Source: Massilia oculi (GTDB lineage Bacteria; Pseudomonadota; Gammaproteobacteria; Burkholderiales; Burkholderiaceae_D). From it: 64,000 bases of DNA. Positions 1 to 9,224 of this stretch are shown in pieces. The notes under the pieces were generated by a model. The model was given only the letters and a program-made list of their open reading frames with translations. It ran no database searches and was not told where the DNA came from. Location of the stretch: NCBI RefSeq assembly GCF_003143515.1, contig NZ_CP029343.1, positions 1,054,001 through 1,118,000 on the forward strand, read 5' to 3'. The first letter of the stretch is position 1, and the number at the start of each line of letters is the position of its first letter. A program made the position numbers and the translations under genes.

Positions 1-2418
1 TGGGCCCATGGCGTGCGCTTCGATGCCGATGCGATCGAGAAGGAGCGCGGCATCGTGCTGGAAGAGCTGCGCCTCGGCAAAGGCGCCTCGGACCGCATGG
101 GCAAGCAGATCTATCCGCGCCTGTTCAACGGCTCGAAGTATGCCGAACGGCTGCCGATCGGCCGCGAAGACGTATTAAGAAATTTCAAACCTGATGCCCT
201 CAAGCGCTTTTACCGCGACTGGTACCGCCCCGACCTGATGGCGGTGGTGGTGGTGGGCGACGTCGACCCGGCCCGCGCCGAAAAGCTCGTCAAGCGGCAT
301 TTCTCGCGCCTGAAGAACCCGGCCAGTCCGCGTCCGCGCGGCTACGCCGCCATTCCAGCGCGCGCCGATACCGAGGCGCTGGTCGTCACCGACCCGGAAG
401 CCAATGGCAACGCGGTCCTGATCCGCTACCCGGTGCAGCCGGTGCGCGAGCTGGGCACCATCGGCGCCTACCGCGACGAACTGGTGCAATCGCTGTTCGG
501 TACCATGCTCAACCAGCGCCTGGCCGAATTGGCGCAGTTGCCCGACGCGCCCTACCTGGGCGCGAGCAGCTCGCTCGGCAAGCTGACCCCGCGCTATCAC
601 TCCTACAATTCCTCGGCCGCCATCGGCCCGCGCGGCGCCCTGCCGGCGATCGCGGCCCTGGTCCAGGAAAACGAGCGCGCGCGCCAGCACGGCTTCGGCG
701 AGCAGGAGCTCGAGCGGGCCAAGAAGAACCTGATGCGCACCTACGAGCAGGCCTGGAACGAGCGCGCCAAGAGCGACTCGGCCACCTACGCCGCCGAGTA
801 CATCCGCAACTTCCTGCAGGACGAGGCGATTCCCGGCATCGACACCGAGTGGCGCTACGTGCAGCAGCTGGTGCCGGGCATTTCGCTCGCCGAGATGAAC
901 GATTACGCGCAGCGCACGATTCCCGAGGATTCGGGCAAGCTGGTGCTGTACACGGGCGTGGACAAACCCGACGCGCCGACCGGCGAGCAACTGCTGGCGG
1001 CGGTCAGCGCGGCCGCGCGCGCGCCGGTGGAGCGCCACGACGAAAAACTGCTGGCGACACGCCTGATGGAGCGCCCCGCGCAACCGGGCAAGATCACGGC
1101 CGAGGAGCACGACAAGGCGCTGGGCCTGACCCGCCTGACGCTGTCGAACGGGGTCAAGGTGATCCTCAAGCCGACCGACTTCCGCAACGACCAGGTGATG
1201 CTGAGCGCGGCCCGTCCCGGCGGCCAGAGCCTGTTCCCCGACGGCGACATCCTCAATGCGCGCTTCTCGAATGCGATCGTGGCCAGCATGGGCGTGAAGG
1301 ACTTTTCCCCGCTCGACATGCGCAAGATCCTGGCCGGCAAGGCGGCCGGCGTGACCGTGGGCCTGGGGAGTTACACCGACGTGATCGCGGGCGCTTCGGG
1401 CGCCACCGACATCGAGACCATGCTGCAGCTCCTGTGGCTGAAGTTCGCCGACGTGCGCCGCGACGAAGGCCTGTTCCACGCCTACATCGACAAGCAGGCC
1501 GAGATCGCGCGCAACCAGAGCGGCCTGCCGGGGCGCTACTTCAACGACGCCCTGGTCGCGGTCCTGTACAACAATCACCCGCGCGCGCCGCGCACGCTCG
1601 ATGCCGAGGAATACGCCAAGATCGACCTGGACCGCAGCATCGACATCTTCCGCCAGCGCTTCTCGAGCGCCAAGGACCTGACCTTCATCCTGGTCGGCAG
1701 CTTCGATGAGCAAAAGATCCGGCCGCTGCTGGCGACCTATCTCGGCACCCTGCCGACGCCGGACATCCCGGTCGCTTACCGCGACGTCGGCCTGCGTCCG
1801 GCCACCGGCATCGTCAAGCGCGAGGTGCGCAGCGGATCGGAGCCGAAGAGCACGATCGCGCTCAACTTCACCGGCCCGGCCGAATTCACCGAAGCCGAGC
1901 AGCTGCGCCTGGCGGCGCTGATCGAAGTGACCAATCTGCGCATCATCGAGGTGTTGCGCGAAAAGATGGCGATGATCTACGGCGGCGGCGCCAGCGGCAC
2001 CTTGAGCAAGATCCCTTACGGGAACTACTCGGTCGGCATCAGCCTGCCGACCGGGCCGGAAAATGTGGACAAGGTCATCGCCGCGACCTTCGCCGAAATC
2101 GCGCGCCTGCAGGAACACGGCCCGGACGCGGCGGAACTGGACAAGGTCAAGACCGGCTGGATCCAGAACCACCGGCGCTCGCTGCGCGAGAACGGCTACT
2201 GGGTCGCGAACCTGCAATCGGCGCTGACCGAGGGCACCGATCCGGCCTCGATCCTCGCCGTGGAAAAACAGGTGCAGGCCCTGACGGCGGACGACATCAG
2301 GACGGCGGCGCGGCGTTACTTCGACACGAAGAACTACGTGCAGGTGGTGCTCAACCCGGAGACGCAGGCGGCGGCCAAGGTGGCCAGTGCCGGCAGGACG
2401 GGCGCCGCCGGCCGCTGA
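1..2418 (+). CDS. M16 family zinc metallopeptidase (PqqL/insulinase-like), 5'-truncated
   Basis: The reading frame is open through the left edge of the window, so the true start and the HxxEH zinc motif lie upstream. The visible part is 805 residues. It begins inside the first M16 domain, where EKERGIVLEELR looks like the segment carrying the distal glutamate zinc ligand. Two later M16 C-type lobes follow, with family phrases such as FILVGSFD and REKMAMIYGGGASG near the end. The size suits a full-length two-repeat, roughly 900-residue periplasmic insulinase-like peptidase as in E. coli PqqL. A GTG at 13 is in frame but would delete the active site, so it is not the start. Substrate is unknown. 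The gene ends 95 bases before the siderophore-receptor start and has its own codon context; a functional link to iron uptake is not shown. Confidence 0.9.
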   Translation, partial: WAHGVRFDADAIEKERGIVLEELRLGKGASDRMGKQIYPRLFNGSKYAERLPIGREDVLRNFKPDALKRFYRDWYRPDLMAVVVVGDVDPARAEKLVKRHFSRLKNPASPRPRGYAAIPARADTEALVVTDPEANGNAVLIRYPVQPVRELGTIGAYRDELVQSLFGTMLNQRLAELAQLPDAPYLGASSSLGKLTPRYHSYNSSAAIGPRGALPAIAALVQENERARQHGFGEQELERAKKNLMRTYEQAWNERAKSDSATYAAEYIRNFLQDEAIPGIDTEWRYVQQLVPGISLAEMNDYAQRTIPEDSGKLVLYTGVDKPDAPTGEQLLAAVSAAARAPVERHDEKLLATRLMERPAQPGKITAEEHDKALGLTRLTLSNGVKVILKPTDFRNDQVMLSAARPGGQSLFPDGDILNARFSNAIVASMGVKDFSPLDMRKILAGKAAGVTVGLGSYTDVIAGASGATDIETMLQLLWLKFADVRRDEGLFHAYIDKQAEIARNQSGLPGRYFNDALVAVLYNNHPRAPRTLDAEEYAKIDLDRSIDIFRQRFSSAKDLTFILVGSFDEQKIRPLLATYLGTLPTPDIPVAYRDVGLRPATGIVKREVRSGSEPKSTIALNFTGPAEFTEAEQLRLAALIEVTNLRIIEVLREKMAMIYGGGASGTLSKIPYGNYSVGISLPTGPENVDKVIAATFAEIARLQEHGPDAAELDKVKTGWIQNHRRSLRENGYWVANLQSALTEGTDPASILAVEKQVQALTADDIRTAARRYFDTKNYVQVVLNPETQAAAKVASAGRTGAAGR

Positions 2419-2452
2419 CCTGCGCGTCACCCCATCGACCGCCGATGGTGAT

Positions 2453-2509
2453 TTGACACCGACTCCGGCCTACTTGATAATAGTTCTCATTATCAAGTAG
2501 ACCGGAGTC
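2453..2509 (+). promoter_or_regulatory. Sigma-70-type promoter overlapped by a Fur box inside a long palindrome
   Basis: TTGACA (2453-2458) and GATAAT (2476-2481) are separated by 17 bases, a near-consensus promoter. The -10 is the left half of GATAATAGTTCTCATTATC (2476-2494), which matches the 19-base Fur consensus at 15 positions. The dyad extends well past the Fur box: TACTTGATAAT (2471-2481) mirrors ATTATCAAGTA (2489-2499), and pairing continues to about 2460/2510 with one mismatch. Transcription would start near 2488, so the palindrome is probably a DNA operator rather than an RNA hairpin. It predicts iron-Fur repression of the downstream siderophore operon. Confidence 0.85.
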
Positions 2510-2513
2510 GTTC

Positions 2514-4637
2514 GTGCAGTCATCGCAGACCTTCCCTTTCACGCGTCATCCGCTCGCGGCGTTCATTTCACTCGCCTTGCTGGCGTTCGCCGCCCAGGCC
2601 CAGCCGTCCGGTGGCGACGGCGCCGTGGTCGTCATCGCGGCTTCCCGCTCGAACGTCGAAGCGGACAAGGCGCCGCAGACGGTGGTCGTGATCCGCAAGG
2701 AAGACATCGCGCGCCAGCTGACCATTTCCACCAACACGTCCGACGTCCTCAGCAACCTGCTGCCCTCGTACACGCCCAGCCGCGGCAAGATGAACGGTTC
2801 GGGCGAGACGCTGCGCGGACGTACCCCGCTGATCCTGGTCGACGGCGTGCCGCAATCGAATCCGGTGCGCCCCACCGGGCGCGAGGCCCACACCATCGAT
2901 TACGCGATGGTCGACCGCATCGAGATCGTTCAGGGCCCCAACGCCATCAACGGCCTCGGCGCGACCGGCGGCACCATCAACATCATCACGCGCCGCCCTG
3001 CCCCGGGCAGCTTCAACCAGCACGTCGACGTGCAGGTGACGACGCCCACCTCCGACCTGAATGGCGACCTGCTCGGCTACAAGACCACCTACCGGCTCGA
3101 CGGCCGCGGCGACAAGCTCGAATACCTGTTCTCGGTCGGCTACGAGGACCAGGGGCTGTACCTGGACGGCGCCGGCCGTTCGATCGGGGTCGACGTGACC
3201 CAGGGCGACCTGATGGATTCACGCAGCTACGACGTGCTGGCCAAGATCGGCTACCGGCCGGACGAGCGCCAGCGCCTGCAGTTCTCGGTCAACCGCTACC
3301 GCATCAAGTCGAAGGCCAGCTACCTTGGCGTGCCGGGCGACCGCGCGCGCGGCATTCCCTCCACGTCGATCGAAGGCACACCGCCCGGCACCCCGGCCTG
3401 GAACGACGTCTGGACCACCAGCGCCAGCTACACCCACACCAGCCTGGCCGGCATGGAACTGTCCGCGATGGCCTACAGCCAGGAGTTCGTCGGCCTGTTC
3501 GGCGCCGACAATTCGGCCACCTTCCAGGACGTGACGATCGCGCCGCGCGGCACCCTGTACGACCAGTCGCGTTCGGTCGCTTCGAAATACGGCAGCAAGG
3601 TCGGCCTGACGAAAGAGGGCCTGTTCGATGGGCGCCTGAAGCTCACCTTCGGCTTCGACACGCTGGTCGACGAGGGCAAACAGGACATGTACGGGACCAG
3701 GCGCACGTTCGTGCCGGAGTCGACATACCGCAACCTGTCGCTGTTCACCCAGGGCGAATTCAAGCTGCTCGATCACCTGACGCTGCACGCCGGCGCGCGG
3801 CGCGAGCACGCCGACCTCGAAGTGGACAGCTACCGCACGCTCGCCGCCTACAACAACACCTTCGTCGAAGGCGGCAAGATCAAGTTCAACGAAACGCTGC
3901 TCAATGCGGGCCTGGTCCTGGAGCCGGTCAAGGACGTCACCCTGTACGCCAATTATTCGGAAGGCTTCGGCCTGCCGGACATCGGCCGCACGCTCCGCTC
4001 GATCAACACGCCGGGCCAGAGCATTGGCAGCCTGCGCAACCTGGAGCCGATCCTGACCGACGGCGTGGAAGCCGGCACCCGCGTGCGCAAGGGCGACTGG
4101 GAATTCGACGCCAGTTATTATCGTTCCGATTCCGACTTCGGCGCCCGCGTCGTCTCGGTCGGCGGCGTATTCATGATGGCGCGCGAAAAGACGCGGCTGG
4201 AAGGCGTCGAGGCCAGGATCGCGCACCGCTTCAATGCCGCCCACCGCGCCAGCCTCTCGTATGCGCGCACCAAGGGCCGCTACGACAGCAATAACGACGG
4301 CAGCCTGGATGCGAAGCTCGACGGCCTGAACGTGGCGCCGGACCGCGTGCTGGCCAGCTGGACCGCGAACTGGACCGACCGCCTGTCGTCGCTGGTGCAG
4401 GCCCAGCATGCGTTCTCGCAAGACTTCGACGAGCCGGCCAAACGCTTCTCGGGCTACACGCTGGTGGACGCCGCGCTGACCTACAAGCTGCGCAAGGGCG
4501 ACCTGCGCCTGGGCTTCGCCAACCTGCTCGACAAGGACTACATCACGTACTACTCGCAGAGCGCCTTGGTCGAGCCGGCCCGCTACTTCGCCGGCCGCGG
4601 CCGCACCGTGACCGTGGGTTATGCGCTCGGCTTCTGA
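2514..4637 (+). CDS. TonB-dependent siderophore receptor
   Basis: Outer-membrane receptor that takes up ferric siderophore using TonB-ExbBD energy. The 707-residue product starts at GTG 2514, 6 bases after a GGAG ribosome site (2504-2507). It opens with a signal peptide ending near AFAAQA. A plug domain follows (about residues 45-165), with typical phrases LILVDGVPQ, RIEIVQGPNAI and GGTINIITRRP. The rest is a 22-strand-type beta barrel closing on the C-terminal aromatic residue of VGYALGF. A Fur box overlaps its promoter. The next gene starts inside its last codons (ATG 4621), and DUF3649, PepSY and DUF3325 genes follow, a common siderophore-uptake set. The siderophore cannot be named from sequence; homologues resemble FoxA/FhuE-type receptors. 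Confidence 0.92.
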   Translation: MQSSQTFPFTRHPLAAFISLALLAFAAQAQPSGGDGAVVVIAASRSNVEADKAPQTVVVIRKEDIARQLTISTNTSDVLSNLLPSYTPSRGKMNGSGETLRGRTPLILVDGVPQSNPVRPTGREAHTIDYAMVDRIEIVQGPNAINGLGATGGTINIITRRPAPGSFNQHVDVQVTTPTSDLNGDLLGYKTTYRLDGRGDKLEYLFSVGYEDQGLYLDGAGRSIGVDVTQGDLMDSRSYDVLAKIGYRPDERQRLQFSVNRYRIKSKASYLGVPGDRARGIPSTSIEGTPPGTPAWNDVWTTSASYTHTSLAGMELSAMAYSQEFVGLFGADNSATFQDVTIAPRGTLYDQSRSVASKYGSKVGLTKEGLFDGRLKLTFGFDTLVDEGKQDMYGTRRTFVPESTYRNLSLFTQGEFKLLDHLTLHAGARREHADLEVDSYRTLAAYNNTFVEGGKIKFNETLLNAGLVLEPVKDVTLYANYSEGFGLPDIGRTLRSINTPGQSIGSLRNLEPILTDGVEAGTRVRKGDWEFDASYYRSDSDFGARVVSVGGVFMMAREKTRLEGVEARIAHRFNAAHRASLSYARTKGRYDSNNDGSLDAKLDGLNVAPDRVLASWTANWTDRLSSLVQAQHAFSQDFDEPAKRFSGYTLVDAALTYKLRKGDLRLGFANLLDKDYITYYSQSALVEPARYFAGRGRTVTVGYALGF

Positions 4638-4893
4638 ACGCGGCCTCAGGATCGTCGGCGCGGTGGCGGGCGGTTACCTGCTCACCGCCTTGACGGTGAT
4701 CGCGGCCGGCGCCGTGCTGGCCCGCCTCGGCATGGCGCGCTCGGAAGCCGTCGCGCTGTCGTCGATGCTGGGTTTCGTGTTCTATCTCGCGCTGCTGGTC
4801 TGGGCCTTCAGCGTACGCCCGGTGGCGCGGCTGTGGATCGTGCTGGCGGCCGGGGTGGTCCTGGCGGCCGCGGTCATTCAGATGGTCGACTAG
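4621..4893 (+). CDS. DUF3649 family iron-uptake-associated membrane protein
   Basis: Small 90-residue inner-membrane protein with about three hydrophobic segments (GAVAGGYLLTALTVIAAGAV, MLGFVFYLALLVWAF and WIVLAAGVVLAAAVI). The start ATG overlaps the last 17 bases of the receptor gene in another frame, implying translational coupling. DUF3649 proteins regularly sit between a TonB siderophore receptor and a PepSY protein. Their role is not established; a helper of the ferric-siderophore reductase or of cytoplasmic-membrane passage is inference from this constant neighbourhood. The family assignment rests on size, hydrophobic pattern and position. Confidence 0.8.
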   Translation: MRSASERGLRIVGAVAGGYLLTALTVIAAGAVLARLGMARSEAVALSSMLGFVFYLALLVWAFSVRPVARLWIVLAAGVVLAAAVIQMVD

Positions 4894-4902
4894 GAAGGCG
4901 CC

Positions 4903-6468
4903 GTGGAAGAGACCTTGCGCAAATCGATGGCCTGGCTCCATACCTGGGCCGGCGTCGTGCTGGGCAGCGTGCTGTTCGCCGTGTTCTGGATGGGCACCCT
5001 GAGCGTGTTCGACCGCGAGATCGACCGCTGGATGATGCCGGCCACGCGGCTCGCGCCCGCAAGCGCGCCCATCTCGCTCGACGCCGTCGCGCGCGCCGTG
5101 CTGCCGGAGGTTCCCGCCGGCGCCAGCCAGTGGCGGGTCGACCTGCCGACCCAGCGCACACCGGTGCTGCGCTTCACCTACAAGGCGGCGGATGTGGAAC
5201 CGGCGCCGCGCCAGCTGGATCCGCAGCGGCTCGCCTTCCTCCCTGAGCAGGGCACGCTGGGCGGCAGCGGCTTCTTCTTCCCCTTCCACTACGGCCTGCA
5301 CCTGCAGTGGATGGAGACCGGCAAGTGGATCGTCGGCGTGGCGGCGATGGGCATGCTGCTGTTGCTGGTCTCGGGGGTGATCATCCACCGCAAGATCTTC
5401 AGCCAGTTCTTCACCTTCCGGCCGCGCAAATCCCTGCAGCGCAGCAGCCTCGATCTGCACAACCTGGTCGGCGTGCTGGGCCTGCCCTTCCACTTCATCA
5501 TCACGCTGTCCGGCATGGTCATCTTCATGATGATCTACTTTCCCCAGGCGTACACCGGCGTCTATGGCGAAGGCAAGGCGGCCAAGGCCGCGTTCTTCGC
5601 CGATGCCTACGGCAAGTACAGCCGGCCCAGGGCCAACGCGCCCGGCACCCTGGCCTCGCTCGATGCGATGGCGGATATCGCGCGGCGCGAATGGGGCGGG
5701 ACCCAACCCGGATCCCAGCCATACTTCGTGCGGGTCTGGCACCCGGGCGACGCCAACAGCTACGTCGAACTGCGCCGCTCCTACGCGCGCGAGGTCACGA
5801 TGAACGTGGACCAGATCTTCTTCGACGCGGCCAGCGGCGAGGTGCTGCACCGGTTCCAGGCGGCGCCCGTGATGTCGGCCCAGCGCTTCATCTCGGGCAT
5901 CCACTTCATCCAGTTCGAGCACTGGACCTTGCGCTGGCTGTACTTCCTGGCCGGGTTGGCCGGCTGCGTGCTGATCGCCACCGGCTTCCTGTTCTGGCTC
6001 GAGGCGCGCCGCGCGCGCCATGCCGCGAAGAGACTGGCCGGGGTGCGCGTGGTCGAAGGGCTCACTGTCGGCAGCGTCACCGGAATCGTGATCGCCACGC
6101 TCGCATTCATGGCCGCCAACCGCTTGCTGCCGCCCGCGCAGGGACTGGACGGCCAGGCGCGCGCGGCGCTCGAGGTCTGGACGTTCTACGTGGTGTGGGT
6201 GGCCAGCTTCGGCCATGCGTGGTGGCACGGCCGCGCGGCCTGGCGTGGTCAAGCCTGGGCCATCTGCCTGCTGGCCGTGGTGTGCGTCCTGCTCAACGCA
6301 GTCACCACCGGCGACCATCCGCTGCGGGCGCTCGCAAGCGGAAACTGGGCGGTGGCGGGCGTGGACATGCTGCTGCTGGCGCTGGCAATGCTGGCGGCGT
6401 GGGGAGCACGCCGCCTGGGCGTCGAACCGGCCCGAGGCGACGCGCGCCAGGCCGAGGTGCGGGCATGA
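4903..6468 (+). CDS. PepSY-associated TM (PiuB/FsrB-like) siderophore-iron reductase-type protein
   Basis: Inner-membrane protein of 521 residues from GTG 4903, with GGAAGG upstream. It begins LRKSMAWLHTWAGVVLGSVL, the hallmark first helix of the PepSY_TM family with a conserved WLHTWAG histidine. A periplasmic loop follows, then helices around 138-160 and 190-212 (HFIITLSGMVIFMMIYF), a PepSY-like soluble portion containing VRVWHPGDANSYVEL, and a C-terminal helical bundle. Conserved membrane histidines (HYGLHLQW, DLHNLVGVLGLPFHF, GIHFIQFEHW) could carry heme. Relatives act as reductases releasing iron from ferric siderophores. It lies 9 bases after the DUF3649 gene, and its TGA overlaps the ATG of the next gene. 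Confidence 0.9.
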   Translation: MEETLRKSMAWLHTWAGVVLGSVLFAVFWMGTLSVFDREIDRWMMPATRLAPASAPISLDAVARAVLPEVPAGASQWRVDLPTQRTPVLRFTYKAADVEPAPRQLDPQRLAFLPEQGTLGGSGFFFPFHYGLHLQWMETGKWIVGVAAMGMLLLLVSGVIIHRKIFSQFFTFRPRKSLQRSSLDLHNLVGVLGLPFHFIITLSGMVIFMMIYFPQAYTGVYGEGKAAKAAFFADAYGKYSRPRANAPGTLASLDAMADIARREWGGTQPGSQPYFVRVWHPGDANSYVELRRSYAREVTMNVDQIFFDAASGEVLHRFQAAPVMSAQRFISGIHFIQFEHWTLRWLYFLAGLAGCVLIATGFLFWLEARRARHAAKRLAGVRVVEGLTVGSVTGIVIATLAFMAANRLLPPAQGLDGQARAALEVWTFYVVWVASFGHAWWHGRAAWRGQAWAICLLAVVCVLLNAVTTGDHPLRALASGNWAVAGVDMLLLALAMLAAWGARRLGVEPARGDARQAEVRA

Positions 6469-6746
6469 TGGCGCTGATGCTGGTCGCCGCCTGTTTGGCC
6501 AGTTATGGCGGCTTCGCCTGCCTGGCGCTGGCCATGCCGGAGCATTGGGAACGATGGCGCGGCCGGTCGCGGCGTGCCGTCCCGTCGCGCTGGCTGCGTC
6601 CCGCCGGAATGGGCCTGCTGGCGCTGGCCTACGGCCTGTGCGTTCGGCGCGACGGCATCAGCTTCGGCAGCCTCCTGTGGACGGTGCTGATCTCGGCGGC
6701 GGCGCTGGCGGTCGCCTTTACCCTCACCTGGCGCGCGACCCGCTGA
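6465..6746 (+). CDS. DUF3325 family small membrane protein
   Basis: The 93-residue product is mostly hydrophobic (MALMLVAACLASYGGFACLA; later SFGSLLWTVLISAAALAVAF), with short Arg-rich loops. It starts in the ATGA overlap with the PepSY stop codon, so the two are translationally coupled. DUF3325 proteins of about 90-110 residues are the usual last member of TonB receptor-DUF3649-PepSY iron operons. No enzymatic motif is visible. The biochemical role is unknown; assistance to the PepSY reductase is inferred from context. Confidence 0.8.
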   Translation: MMALMLVAACLASYGGFACLALAMPEHWERWRGRSRRAVPSRWLRPAGMGLLALAYGLCVRRDGISFGSLLWTVLISAAALAVAFTLTWRATR

Positions 6747-6919
6747 TTCCCGCCCTGCATTCCCCCCTGCCGCCGCGGCTACGCCGCCATGTTCCCACAA
6801 TGATCGAGGTTGAAACTAAGCGCTTTGGAGCGACAGGCCACTCAACCGCCGCGCTGCTCCGCCAATTTGTATTCCTGAAGTAAAACTTCAGTCAATCAAA
6901 TCGAAAGGAAGCTGCTTGG

Positions 6920-8521
6920 ATGAACACATCAGATACACGCAAGGCTGACGGTCGGCGTTGGCACATGGCCAGGATTGGGACACTCGTGGCGCTGGGCCTG
7001 TTGCTTGGCGCCTGTGGCGGCAACGGCGGCCCGGATCGACCGCAGGCGCCCGGCGACATCCCGCCCGGGCTGGCGCGCTTCTACAACCAGCAGCTGACGT
7101 TCGGTCCCTGCGACGGCTACGCCACCACGGACGCGCAAGCCAAGGCATACGCCGACAAGACCTTGACATGCGCCCGGCTTCAGGTGCCGCTCGACTACGA
7201 GAGACCGGAGGGAAGAACGGCGCAGATCGCACTGCTGCGGGTGGCGGCGAAGGGCGAGCCGGACCACCGGATTGGCTCGATCCTGCTCAACCCGGGCGGG
7301 CCCGGCTTTTCCGGCATGGGCTACGCGGCGACGGTGGCGGATGCCCTGGCCGATAGTCCGATCACGCGACGGTTCGACCTGATCGGGTTCGACCCGCGCG
7401 GGGTCGGGGCGTCGACACCGGCACTGGACTGTTTCACGGATGCGGAACGCGAGGCCGACGTGACACTCTCCACGCTCAACTCCGGGGTCGAGGACTACAC
7501 CGAGGACGAAACCCGCCAGGTGTACAGGAAGTGCGCCGCGCGTTCTGGCGGTGCGGACGTGCTGGCCCACGTCGGCACCCGCGATGTTGTCCGCGACATG
7601 GACGTGCTGCGCGCCGTGCTCGGCGACGAAAAGCTGACATTCGCCGGCGCCAGCTACGGCACGCGGCTGGGCGCCGTGTACGCCGAAATGTTCCCTCAAA
7701 ACGTGCGGGCCCTCGTGCTCGACGGTGCAGTCGACCCACTGACTGGCACCGCCGCACGCCGGCTGGTTCAGTTCGCGGGCTTCCAACACGGCTTCGACAA
7801 TATGGCGGCCTTCTGCGCCAGCTCACCAGACTGTCCGCTCGGTACCGATCCCAGGCAGGCGACCGCCGTCTTCCAGCAGCTCCTGCAATCTCTGATCGAC
7901 AAACCGATCGTCACCGCCGACGGGCGCAAGCTGACCTACACCGGCGCACTCAACGGCGTGGTCCTGCCCCTGTACAGCGAGTCGGGCTGGCCAGCCGTCA
8001 TCCGGGGCATCGGCGCACTGAAAGCCGGGCAAGGTGAACCTCTGATGCTCCTGCGTGACCTGGCCCAAGCGAGACATGCCGATGGCAGCTACGGCAACGC
8101 CAACGAGGCACAAATCGCGATCGAATGTCTCGACGAAGAACGCCATACTCCTGAGGAGGAGAGCGCGATGAAGCGCGCGGTGTTCGAGGCTGCGCCCTTC
8201 CTGGCCACAGGCCGGCCGGTCCAGGCCCGGGATATCTGTGAAGCGTGGCCGGTGAAGCCGACGCTTGGCTTTCCCTATGCCGTCGATATCGGGGGACTTC
8301 CCGAAACACTGGTCGTGTCGGTCACCCGCGACCCGGCGACCCCGCACGAAGGGGGAATCAGCCTGGCCAGGACGCTTGGCGCCAGCCTGCTCACCGTCGA
8401 AGGCGAACAGCACGGCGTGGCCCTGATCGGCGGCAATGCGTGTGTCGATGGAATCGTCGCAGACTATCTCATCGACCTCGCGTCTCCCGCACCTGACAGC
8501 CTGTGCACATTGCAGGACTGA
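6920..8521 (+). CDS. Alpha/beta-hydrolase lipoprotein, S33/tripeptidyl-aminopeptidase-like
   Basis: Predicted exported hydrolase of 533 residues. The N terminus carries a lipobox (LLLGACGG), pointing to a lipid-anchored periplasmic protein. The hydrolase core shows the oxyanion region NPGGPG, the DPRGVG motif and nucleophile elbow GASYG (Ser245); His498 in EGEQHGVAL is the likely catalytic His. The C-terminal part matches the TAP-like extension of S33 peptidases that remove N-terminal di- or tripeptides or act on proline-type substrates. ATG 6920 has a good AAGGAAG site; an internal ATG at 6965 would give a more typical short lipoprotein signal. It stands alone and is convergent with ribE. 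Confidence 0.88.
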   Translation: MNTSDTRKADGRRWHMARIGTLVALGLLLGACGGNGGPDRPQAPGDIPPGLARFYNQQLTFGPCDGYATTDAQAKAYADKTLTCARLQVPLDYERPEGRTAQIALLRVAAKGEPDHRIGSILLNPGGPGFSGMGYAATVADALADSPITRRFDLIGFDPRGVGASTPALDCFTDAEREADVTLSTLNSGVEDYTEDETRQVYRKCAARSGGADVLAHVGTRDVVRDMDVLRAVLGDEKLTFAGASYGTRLGAVYAEMFPQNVRALVLDGAVDPLTGTAARRLVQFAGFQHGFDNMAAFCASSPDCPLGTDPRQATAVFQQLLQSLIDKPIVTADGRKLTYTGALNGVVLPLYSESGWPAVIRGIGALKAGQGEPLMLLRDLAQARHADGSYGNANEAQIAIECLDEERHTPEEESAMKRAVFEAAPFLATGRPVQARDICEAWPVKPTLGFPYAVDIGGLPETLVVSVTRDPATPHEGGISLARTLGASLLTVEGEQHGVALIGGNACVDGIVADYLIDLASPAPDSLCTLQD

Positions 8522-8560
8522 GCGGCTTGACCACCGCCGATGCGTACCAGGGCTCGAGAC

Positions 8561-9193
8561 TTACATGCCGCCGGTTCTTGCCAGCATGCGCTCGACGTAG
8601 CGCGCGATCAGGTCGATCTCCAGGTTGACCTGCGAGCCGGCCTTCAGGTGCTTGAGCGTGGTGACCTCGATCGTGTGCGGGATCAGGTTGATCGAGAAGC
8701 GGCACACCTGCTTGCCGTCGGCGTCGAGATCATCGACCCGGTTGACGGTCAGCGACACGCCATTGACCACGACCGAGCCCTTATAGGCCAGGAACTTGGC
8801 CAGCTCATGAGGCGCGTCGACGATCAGTTCGAACGATTCGCCGACCGGCTCGAAGCTGTGCACCACGCCCAGGCCGTCGACGTGGCCCGAGACCAGGTGG
8901 CCTCCCAGGCGCTCGGCCAGGGTCAGCGCTTTTTCGAGATTGACTTCACCGGTGGCTTCCAGGCCAACCGTCTTGCTCAGGCTCTCGCGCGAGACGTCGA
9001 CGGTGAACGCCTTGTCGGTCTTCTCGACCACGGTCATGCAGGCGCCGTTGATGGCGATCGAGTCGCCCAGGGCCACGTCACCCAGCGGCAGCGGGCCGGC
9101 GTCGACCACCAGGCGCACGCCGGCGTCCAGACCGCCCGCCAGCGGAGAAACGGATGTGATGTTGCCGACGGCGGCGACGATTCCAGTAAACAT
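8561..9193 (-). CDS. ribE: Riboflavin synthase, alpha chain
   Basis: Catalyses the last step of riboflavin synthesis, dismutation of two 6,7-dimethyl-8-ribityllumazines. The 210-residue product starts with the invariant MFTGIV and has two lumazine-binding barrels (about 1-95 and 98-200). Each carries family signatures: GDSIAINGACMTVV in the first, VNGVSLTV in the second, with SGHVDGLG between. A strong GAAGGAAT ribosome site precedes the ATG. It lies 31 bases after ribD and is probably co-transcribed with it. Some authors call this gene ribC. Confidence 0.96.
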   Translation of the reverse strand: MFTGIVAAVGNITSVSPLAGGLDAGVRLVVDAGPLPLGDVALGDSIAINGACMTVVEKTDKAFTVDVSRESLSKTVGLEATGEVNLEKALTLAERLGGHLVSGHVDGLGVVHSFEPVGESFELIVDAPHELAKFLAYKGSVVVNGVSLTVNRVDDLDADGKQVCRFSINLIPHTIEVTTLKHLKAGSQVNLEIDLIARYVERMLARTGGM

Positions 9194-9224
9194 GTGATTC
9201 CTTCGTGTTGGGGCTAATTCAGTA

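Noticed and set aside
175..2430. Long 751-codon open frame on the minus strand opposite the M16 peptidase
   Set aside because: It is a GC-driven shadow: basic, low-complexity translation, no ribosome site, and the opposite frame has clear family motifs.
2460..2510. Reading the receptor palindrome as an RNA hairpin that hides the ribosome site
   Set aside because: The promoter places transcription start near 2488, so the left arm is not in the transcript.
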